Assembly (NCBI GenBank): GCA_903953195.1
Contig: CAJBIS010000291.1
Coordinates: forward strand, 1-11,046
Reading direction: 5' to 3'
Length of the DNA stretch: 11,046 nucleotides
Origin: an uncultured Actinomycetes bacterium
GTDB lineage: Bacteria; Actinomycetota; Acidimicrobiia; Acidimicrobiales; Microtrichaceae
The notes beneath the pieces were generated by a model that saw nothing but the letters and a program-made list of their open reading frames with translations, was not told the DNA's origin and ran no database searches. Both the position numbers and the translations under genes were made by a program. Shown piece after piece: positions 6,649 to 11,046 of this stretch; within the stretch, counting starts at the first letter, position 1, and the number at the start of each line of letters is the position of its first letter.

Positions 6649-6957
6649 ATGTACGCAGTGGTGAAGACCGGTGGCAAGCAGTACCGAGTCGAGCAGGGCC
6701 AGCGCCTGAACGTCGAGCGGGCCGGTGAACCCGGCACCGACGTCGATCTGCAGCCCGTGATGCTCGTCGACGGCGACACCGTCCTGTCGACGCCGTCCGA
6801 GCTGTCCGGTGCCACCGTCACCGCCCGCATCGTGGACGAGGTCCGCGGTCGCAAGATCAACGCCTTCGACTACAAGGCGAAGGCTCGGGTGCGGAAGCGC
6901 TGGGGCCACCGTCAGACGTACTCCACCGTCGAGATCACAGCGATCTCCCGCGGCTGA
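6649..6957 (+). CDS. rplU: 50S ribosomal protein L21
   Basis: L21 is a structural protein of the large ribosomal subunit that binds 23S rRNA. The product is 102 aa, the standard length. It opens with the family signature MYAVVKTGGKQYRV, and its C-terminal half has the basic RNA-binding stretch (KINAFDYKAKARVRKRWGHR) followed by TYSTVEI. The ATG directly begins the signature, so the start is secure. It is the first gene of an rplU-rpmA pair separated by 19 nt. The upstream gap carries a -10-like element at leaderless spacing, so the pair can be transcribed independently of rne. Confidence 0.98.
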   Translation: MYAVVKTGGKQYRVEQGQRLNVERAGEPGTDVDLQPVMLVDGDTVLSTPSELSGATVTARIVDEVRGRKINAFDYKAKARVRKRWGHRQTYSTVEITAISRG

Positions 6958-6961
6958 GACC

Positions 6962-6967
6962 GAGGAG
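6962..6967 (+). promoter_or_regulatory. Shine-Dalgarno site for rpmA
   Basis: GAGGAG lies 9 nt before the rpmA ATG, in the 19-nt gap after rplU. This contrasts with rplU itself, which has no such site. Confidence 0.6.
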
Positions 6968-6976
6968 CAGGCAGAC

Positions 6977-7234
6977 ATGTCGAAGACCAAGGGCGGCGGC
7001 TCCACACGGAACGGCCGCGATTCCACCAGCAAGCGCCTCGGCGTCAAGGTGTACGACGGCACGGCCGTGACCGCGGGTTCGATCATCGTCCGTCAGCGCG
7101 GGACGCGCATCCACCCGGGCGACAACGTGGGCAAGGGCGGCGACGACACCCTCTTCGCCCTCGCCGACGGCACGGTGAAGTTCGGCTCACGCCGCAACCG
7201 CAAGATCGTGAACATCATCCCCGTCACCCAGTGA
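6977..7234 (+). CDS. rpmA: 50S ribosomal protein L27
   Basis: L27 is a large-subunit protein whose flexible N-terminus reaches the peptidyl-transferase centre. The product is 85 aa, the usual length. It starts MSKTKGGGSTRNGRDS, close to the family's MAHKKGGGSSRNGRDS, and continues with KRLGVKVYDG, then RQRGTRIHPGDNVGKGGDDTLFA. There is no N-terminal pre-sequence of the kind cleaved in Firmicutes, so the mature N-terminus is encoded directly. It is co-transcribed with rplU. In most bacteria obg follows; here two minus-strand genes intervene, and the convergent gene ends only 13 nt after the stop. Confidence 0.98.
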   Translation: MSKTKGGGSTRNGRDSTSKRLGVKVYDGTAVTAGSIIVRQRGTRIHPGDNVGKGGDDTLFALADGTVKFGSRRNRKIVNIIPVTQ

Positions 7235-7240
7235 CGCGTC

Positions 7241-7255
7241 GCCGCGTTCAGCGGC
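7241..7255. terminator. Short hairpin between convergent rpmA and the membrane-protein gene
   Basis: GCCGC (7241-7245) and GCGGC (7251-7255) form a 5-bp stem with a 5-nt loop, starting 6 nt after the rpmA stop and spanning the stop of the minus-strand gene. There is no T-run on either strand. Its place between convergent genes would suit a two-way terminator, but the stem is short and may be chance. Confidence 0.25.
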
Positions 7256-7913
7256 CGGCGAAGGTGCGCACGCCGTCGATGATCAGGTAGATCGACGCCA
7301 CTGCGGAGACCGCAGCGATCGTCCAGCGACTCGTGCGCTTCAGGCGGTCGGCCAGGTGGTGCAGCCGGGCGTTCGCCGAGGCCGGATCCCGGAGCGTGTC
7401 GACCACCACGAACACCACCGGCACCGCAGCGAGCGCGCCGAACGTGACGAGCGCCAGGGCCGCACCGGTCCAGCCCGCGCTGTCCCGGGCCGCCGTCACG
7501 GCCGCGGCCAACGTGAACGCCCATGGTTGGACCACCACGCCGATGGCCGCAGCGCTGCGAGGGTGCAGGTCGTCCATGCGTCGGACCACCGAACTCGGCA
7601 CGCCGGCGTGGGGTCCGACGGCGTCTCGGCGCACCGCGGTGATGACCGCGGCGATGGCGAGCGCGACGCCGATGCCGACCTCGAACGCGCTGGTGAGATC
7701 GACCGTGAGCGCAGTGACCGCGCCGCCGGCCCCGCCGGCGACGTAGCCGAGCCCGAACACCGCGACGAGCGACGTGATCCAACCGATGAGGAACGCCGCG
7801 ACGTTCGCCCGGGCGCCCTTCGTCCCGAGGACGAGGATCACGGCGAACGTCTGCGTGGGATGGATCGCCGTGAACAGTCCGAGGACCACCATGTTGGCGA
7901 GGAGGTGGGTCAC
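7248..7913 (-). CDS. Multi-pass membrane protein, GAP/Sap (LysE-like) family
   Basis: This predicted integral membrane protein has 221 aa and about six hydrophobic segments, at roughly residues 4-31, 38-58, 72-92, 125-145, 152-172 and 197-215. A charged loop (about 94-122) splits the protein into two halves of three. The layout and patterns such as GLFTAIHPTQTFAVILVL near the start, PWAFTLAAAVTAA in the fourth segment and the Arg/Lys-rich link before the last segment resemble the actinobacterial GAP/Sap family (glycopeptidolipid- or sulfolipid-addressing proteins, distantly LysE-like). Substrate and direction of transport cannot be told. The chosen start is the GTG at 7913, 23 nt after the dgt stop; the first in-frame ATG (7892) would cut into the first membrane segment. 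The ribosome site is weak (GGGGA, 13 nt upstream). It is probably co-transcribed behind dgt. Membrane location is sure; the family is moderately sure. Confidence 0.65.
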   Translation of the reverse strand: MTHLLANMVVLGLFTAIHPTQTFAVILVLGTKGARANVAAFLIGWITSLVAVFGLGYVAGGAGGAVTALTVDLTSAFEVGIGVALAIAAVITAVRRDAVGPHAGVPSSVVRRMDDLHPRSAAAIGVVVQPWAFTLAAAVTAARDSAGWTGAALALVTFGALAAVPVVFVVVDTLRDPASANARLHHLADRLKRTSRWTIAAVSAVASIYLIIDGVRTFAGR

Positions 7914-7936
7914 GGCCGCGACTCGTTCCCCGTCGC

Positions 7937-9127
7937 TCAGCCGATGCCGACGGGCAGATCGGCACTCGACCACCCGAGCAGTGTCTGCGCCCGGGCGAAG
8001 GCGAACCGGTCGGTCATTCCCCCGACGTAGGCCACGGCCAGCCGGAACGCGTCGCTGGTGCCCGGCTCGAGCTCGTCGACGGTGGTGACGGGGCGGCGGT
8101 CCGGACCGAGCAGGTCGGGGAGCGTGCGTGGCCGGTCCGCGTAGAACTCGACGAGCGCCCGGAGCACGCGGATCACCGAGGCGGACTGCGCGAGCGACGC
8201 GGGGCGCATGTAGATGTGGTCGTAGTTGAACCGCCGGAACTCGGCGAGTGCGTCGGCGGTCTCGGCGTCCATGCCGATCGACCCGGTGGCGCGGGTGGTG
8301 GCGACGACGGCGTCGATGAATGCGTGCAGCTGTCGGCTGCGACGGTCGCCGCCGAGGTCCCGCACCGCGGGCGGCAGCAGGTCCGGTGAGGTGATGCCGA
8401 CGTGCGCGGCGTCCTCGAAGTCGTGGCACACGTACGCGATGCGGTCGGCCCACGAGACGATCTCGCCCTCGGGCGTGGACGGAGCGGGGCGCGACCACGA
8501 GTGGTTGCGGATCCCGTCGAGCGTCTGCGTGCACAGGTTGAGCGACGCGAGCACCACGTCGGCACCCCAGACGGCGTGGTCGTAACCGCCGTCGAGGAAC
8601 GGCGAGAACGCGTCCTCCGACGCGTGGCCCCCGGGACCGTGGCCACAGTCGTGGCCGAGCGCGATGGCCTCGGTGAGCGCCACGTTGGCACCGACCGATC
8701 GGGCGATCGCCACGGCCACCTGCGCCACCTCGATGGCGTGGGTGAGCCGGGTGCGCTGGTGGTCCTCGGGGAGGACGAACACCTGGGTCTTGCCGGCGAG
8801 GCGCCGGAAGGCGGTCCCGTGGACGATGCGGTCACGGTCGCGCTCGAAGCAGGTGCGCTCCGGATCGGGGTCCTCGGGCTCGGCCCGGTCGCCGGCGCCG
8901 ACGGCCCGGGTGGCGCCCGGTGCGAGCGTGGCGTCGTCCCAGTCCTCGCGGGCGCGGCGGTCGGCGATCGCGGGTCGACCGAGACTCGTGGCGGTGTCGG
9001 CGTGGGCCAGCAGGACCGTCGGGTCGCCCTCGGCACGCTCGTGGGCGCGCATGGTCCGGGCCCACTCGATCGAACGCTCGGAGGGCGTCACCGCGTCATG
9101 GGGAACCGTGCCGTCCACAGCCCGCAT
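7937..9127 (-). CDS. dgt: Deoxyguanosinetriphosphate triphosphohydrolase-like protein (HD domain)
   Basis: This cytoplasmic HD-superfamily metal enzyme would split dNTPs into deoxynucleoside and triphosphate, controlling dNTP pools. The product is 396 aa from the ATG at 9127. The family core starts at about residue 66 (TLAPGATRA), then RDRDRIVHGTAFRRLAGKTQVF, RTRLTHAIEVAQ (H130), LGHDCGHGPGGH (H159-D160) and SWADRIAYVCHD (D228). H130, H159, D160 and D228 are the expected metal ligands. The usual GHxPFGHxGE is GHGPGGHASE here, with Phe replaced by Gly. Residues 1-65 match nothing I recognise and exceed the usual family N-terminus, so the start is uncertain. Alternatives are GTG 9118, and ATG 9052 (residue 26). 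ATG 9127 is kept because GGAGGG lies 10 nt upstream. The gene is divergent from obgE across 87 nt and is followed by the membrane-protein gene. Exact dNTP preference is not visible. Confidence 0.88.
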   Translation of the reverse strand: MRAVDGTVPHDAVTPSERSIEWARTMRAHERAEGDPTVLLAHADTATSLGRPAIADRRAREDWDDATLAPGATRAVGAGDRAEPEDPDPERTCFERDRDRIVHGTAFRRLAGKTQVFVLPEDHQRTRLTHAIEVAQVAVAIARSVGANVALTEAIALGHDCGHGPGGHASEDAFSPFLDGGYDHAVWGADVVLASLNLCTQTLDGIRNHSWSRPAPSTPEGEIVSWADRIAYVCHDFEDAAHVGITSPDLLPPAVRDLGGDRRSRQLHAFIDAVVATTRATGSIGMDAETADALAEFRRFNYDHIYMRPASLAQSASVIRVLRALVEFYADRPRTLPDLLGPDRRPVTTVDELEPGTSDAFRLAVAYVGGMTDRFAFARAQTLLGWSSADLPVGIG

Positions 9128-9131
9128 GCTA
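9126..9131 (-). promoter_or_regulatory. Possible -10 element (TAGCAT) overlapping the dgt start
   Basis: On the minus strand TAGCAT overlaps the ATG at 9127, and an in-frame GTG lies 7 nt downstream at 9118. If this is a promoter, dgt would be leaderless from GTG 9118, echoing the three plus-strand sites. The purine-rich GGAGGG upstream of ATG 9127 argues the other way. Confidence 0.2.
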
Positions 9132-9199
9132 GGGGTGCCCTCCGACACCGTCGTGCCAGTGCCGGCAGGAACCGGTCGCGGTCGTGCGCCCCGTGCCCC

Positions 9200-9206
9200 G
9201 TAGTGT
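9200..9206 (+). promoter_or_regulatory. Promoter -10 element (GTAGTGT) for obgE
   Basis: TAGTGT (9201-9206), preceded by G, lies 8 nt before the obgE ATG. It is identical over seven bases to the rplU element. GGTGAG occurs just after it, only 2 nt from the ATG, too close for a normal ribosome site. A leaderless or very short-leader transcript is likely. No -35 element is recognisable. Confidence 0.55.
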
Positions 9207-9214
9207 GGTGAGCC

Positions 9215-10510
9215 ATGTCCAACTTCGTCGACGAGTGCGGCCTGAACGTCCGGGGCGGTGACGGCGGCGCGGGATGCGTGTCGTTCCGGCGTGAGGCGCA
9301 CACGCCCATGGGCGGCCCCGACGGTGGTGACGGCGGATCCGGCGGCGACGTCTGGCTGGTGGCTGACCGGAACGTCGCGTCGCTGCTGGCGTTCCGTGAC
9401 CATCCGCACCGCCGTGCCGCATCCGGCACGCACGGTTCCGGCAAGAAGCGACACGGCTCGTCGGGCTCGGACCTGGTGGTGACGGTCCCGATCGGCACGC
9501 AGGTCAAGGACCGCGACGGCGCCGTGCTGGCCGACCTGGTGGGCGAGGGCGACCGGTGGCTGGCGGCAGCGGGCGGGATCGGCGGCAAGGGAAACGCCCG
9601 GTTCCTGTCGAACCGTCGTCGTGCCCCCGGGTTCGCGGAACAGGGCGAGGCGGGTGAGGAGCGCTGGATCTGGCTCGAGCTCAAACTGCTCGCGGACGTG
9701 GCCATCATCGGCTTCCCCAATGTGGGCAAGTCGACGCTGATCTCGCGCATCTCGGCGGCCCGGCCCCGGATCGGCGACTACCCGTTCACCACGCTGGAGC
9801 CCCAGCTCGGTGTGGTGCGGCTCGCCGACGGCGATCCCTTCGAGATGGTCGTCGCCGACATCCCCGGCCTGATCGAGGGCGCCGCCGAGGGCCGGGGGTT
9901 GGGCCACCAGTTCCTCCGACACGTCGAGCGGGCCCGTGTGCTGCTCGTGCTGTGCGACCTGTCGCCGCTGGCGGCGGCGACACCGTCCGAGCAGTACGGG
10001 GTGCTCGTCGAGGAGCTGCGTCGGTACGATCCCGAGCTGGCCGAGCGGCCCCGTGTGGTCGCCGGTTCCCGCGCCGATCTGGCCGAGGCCGACACGCTCG
10101 AGGCGTTCGACGGCCTGCGGCTGTCCGCCGTGACCGGCGAGGGCATCCCGCAGCTGCTGGGCCGCCTGCGACAGGCGGTCGAGGCGGCCCGCGACGCCGA
10201 GGAGCGCGTCGAGGGGTTCGTCACGTTGCGCCCCGCGGTCGAGGGGATCCAGATCGTCCGACACGATGACGCCAGCTTCGAGGTGGTGGGGCGCGAGGCG
10301 CTCCGGGCCGTCGGCTTCTCGGACCTGACCAACCTCGACGCCCTCGACGAGGCACGTCGTCGGCTGAACCGCCTCGGGGTGGACCGTTCGCTGGGCCGGG
10401 CCGGGGCGCGCAACGGCGATGTCGTCCACATCGGCGACCTGACCTTCACCTACGAGTCCGCGGATCAGCTCGACGTGCAGCCCTTCGACGAGGCCGAGGG
10501 CGCATCGTGA
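9215..10510 (+). CDS. obgE: GTPase Obg (ribosome assembly, stress-linked)
   Basis: Obg is an essential GTPase acting in 50S assembly and in growth/stress control. The product is 431 aa with all three domains. The Gly-rich Obg fold (about 1-158) starts FVDECGLNVRGGDGGAGC and includes GGPDGGDGGSGGDVW. The G domain has G1 GFPNVGKS (166-173), switch I YPFTTLEPQLG (T192-T193) and G3 DIPG (215-218) followed by the Obg-specific LIEGAAEGRGLGHQFLRHVER. G5 is SAVTGEG (304-310). The C-terminal OCT-type domain ends RNGDVVHIGDLTFTYE. Oddly, the G4 motif NKxD reads SRAD (285-288): Asp is kept but Asn and Lys are lost. The ATG follows a -10-like element by 8 nt and opens the Obg fold correctly. The stop overlaps the proB GTG by 4 nt. 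Confidence 0.97.
   Translation: MSNFVDECGLNVRGGDGGAGCVSFRREAHTPMGGPDGGDGGSGGDVWLVADRNVASLLAFRDHPHRRAASGTHGSGKKRHGSSGSDLVVTVPIGTQVKDRDGAVLADLVGEGDRWLAAAGGIGGKGNARFLSNRRRAPGFAEQGEAGEERWIWLELKLLADVAIIGFPNVGKSTLISRISAARPRIGDYPFTTLEPQLGVVRLADGDPFEMVVADIPGLIEGAAEGRGLGHQFLRHVERARVLLVLCDLSPLAAATPSEQYGVLVEELRRYDPELAERPRVVAGSRADLAEADTLEAFDGLRLSAVTGEGIPQLLGRLRQAVEAARDAEERVEGFVTLRPAVEGIQIVRHDDASFEVVGREALRAVGFSDLTNLDALDEARRRLNRLGVDRSLGRAGARNGDVVHIGDLTFTYESADQLDVQPFDEAEGAS
10496..10500 (+). promoter_or_regulatory. Shine-Dalgarno-like site for proB
   Basis: GAGGG lies 6 nt before the GTG at 10507, inside the last codons of obgE, supporting the GTG start in the GTGA overlap. Confidence 0.5.
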
Positions 10511-11046
10511 GGGTGGTCGTCAAGCTCGGCACGTCGAGCCTGACCGACGAGGCCGGTCGGATCGACGAGCCCGCCATGGCGAAGGCCGCAGCGGAGCTCG
10601 CCGCGGCCCGTGCTGCGGGGCACGAGACGCTGGTGGTGACCTCCGGTGCGGTCGCCGCCGGGTTGCCCGCCCTCGGCATCCCTGCCGACGAACGCCCCCG
10701 TGACGCGCAGACGCTGCAGGCGGTGTCCGCCGTCGGTCAGGCGCTGCTCATGCAGACCTGGTCGCGGCATCTGTCGGACCACGACCTCGTCGCCGGTCAG
10801 GTGCTGCTGGCACCGCTCGACTTCATGGTGCGCAGCCAGTACCTGCATGCCCGGTCGACGATCGAGCGACTCCTCGAGCTCGGTGTCGTGCCCGTCGTGA
10901 ACGAGAACGACGCGATCGCCGATGACGAGATCCGCTTCGGCGACAACGACCGCATCGCCGCGCTGCTGGCGCAATTGGTCCAGGCTGAGTTGCTGCTGCT
11001 GCTCACCGATGCCCCGGGGCTGATGGACGCGGATCCCCGCGTCGAC
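10507..11046 (+). CDS. proB: Glutamate 5-kinase, N-terminal part
   Basis: Glutamate 5-kinase phosphorylates glutamate in the first step of proline synthesis. The 180 residues present are about half of a full-length protein; the frame is open at the right edge. The amino-acid-kinase fold is clear: VKLGTSSL at residues 5-12 (phosphate-binding Lys and Gly), TSGAV at 45-49, NENDA at 132-136 and FGDND at 144-148 (glutamate and ATP site), then LLLLLTDAPGLMDADPR near the edge. In the last motif Met replaces the Tyr of the common GLYxxDPR. The start is a GTG inside the obgE stop (GTGA), with GAGGG 6 nt upstream; no ATG start is available before the kinase motif. An obg-proB order is familiar in actinobacteria. 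Whether a C-terminal PUA domain is present cannot be seen. Confidence 0.96.
   Translation, partial: MRVVVKLGTSSLTDEAGRIDEPAMAKAAAELAAARAAGHETLVVTSGAVAAGLPALGIPADERPRDAQTLQAVSAVGQALLMQTWSRHLSDHDLVAGQVLLAPLDFMVRSQYLHARSTIERLLELGVVPVVNENDAIADDEIRFGDNDRIAALLAQLVQAELLLLLTDAPGLMDADPRVD

Noticed and set aside
5034..6860. A 608-codon minus-strand open frame opposite rne and rplU
   Set aside because: It is antisense to two well-conserved genes, has a His/Asp/Val/Leu-rich composition typical of shadow frames, and shows no recognisable domain.
9160..9167. TGCCGGCA palindrome in the dgt-obgE divergent gap as an operator
   Set aside because: An 8-bp GC palindrome is expected often in this DNA, and nothing else in the gap supports it.
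7937..10429. An 830-codon open frame on the minus strand running from opposite obgE through dgt
   Set aside because: Only the part from 9127 down matches the dGTPase family. The upstream part is antisense to obgE, whose full-length conserved protein explains that DNA; long antisense frames are common at this GC content.

Overview
The window is chromosomal DNA from a high-GC bacterium (around 70% GC by eye, codons ending mostly in G or C). It is packed with conserved housekeeping genes. The order PBP2 - RodA - radical SAM TIGR03960 - DUF2344/TIGR03936 - RNase E/G - L21 - L27, and later Obg - ProB, is the one I recall for Actinomycetota. Promoter-like sites placed directly before ATG, and the unusual protein variants, lead me to guess a deep actinobacterial lineage such as Acidimicrobiia. 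That placement is inference, not a search result.

Layout: (1) 3-1963, end of a cell-elongation operon: the C-terminal part of penicillin-binding protein 2, overlapping rodA by 1 nt. (2) 2017-6557, a three-gene unit: a B12-binding/radical SAM protein, its partner DUF2344 protein (4-nt overlap), and RNase E/G with a disordered N-terminal extension. (3) 6649-7234, rplU-rpmA (ribosomal proteins L21 and L27). (4) 7248-9127 on the minus strand: dgt (dNTP triphosphohydrolase) followed by a small multi-pass membrane protein resembling the GAP/Sap family. (5) 9215-11046: obgE, overlapping proB by 4 nt; proB runs off the window.

How the genes relate: PBP2 and RodA are the transpeptidase/glycosyltransferase pair of lateral wall synthesis. 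RNase E/G, L21, L27 and Obg belong to RNA processing and ribosome assembly. The radical SAM/DUF2344 pair has no established reaction and is the least understood part of the window. The minus-strand dgt-membrane protein pair interrupts the usual rpmA-obgE linkage.

Regulation: three plus-strand transcription units (starting at 2017, 6649 and 9215) have a GTAG[A/T][C/G]T element 8-9 nt before the ATG, which suggests leaderless mRNAs. The downstream plus-strand genes instead have purine-rich Shine-Dalgarno-like sites and often stop/start overlaps. No intergenic gap exceeds 91 nt. I see no RNA genes, insertion sequences, CRISPR arrays or phage genes. I find no clear sign of a wholly new multi-gene system; the best leads are the uncharacterised radical SAM pair, the altered G4 motif of Obg, and the two classes of start site.
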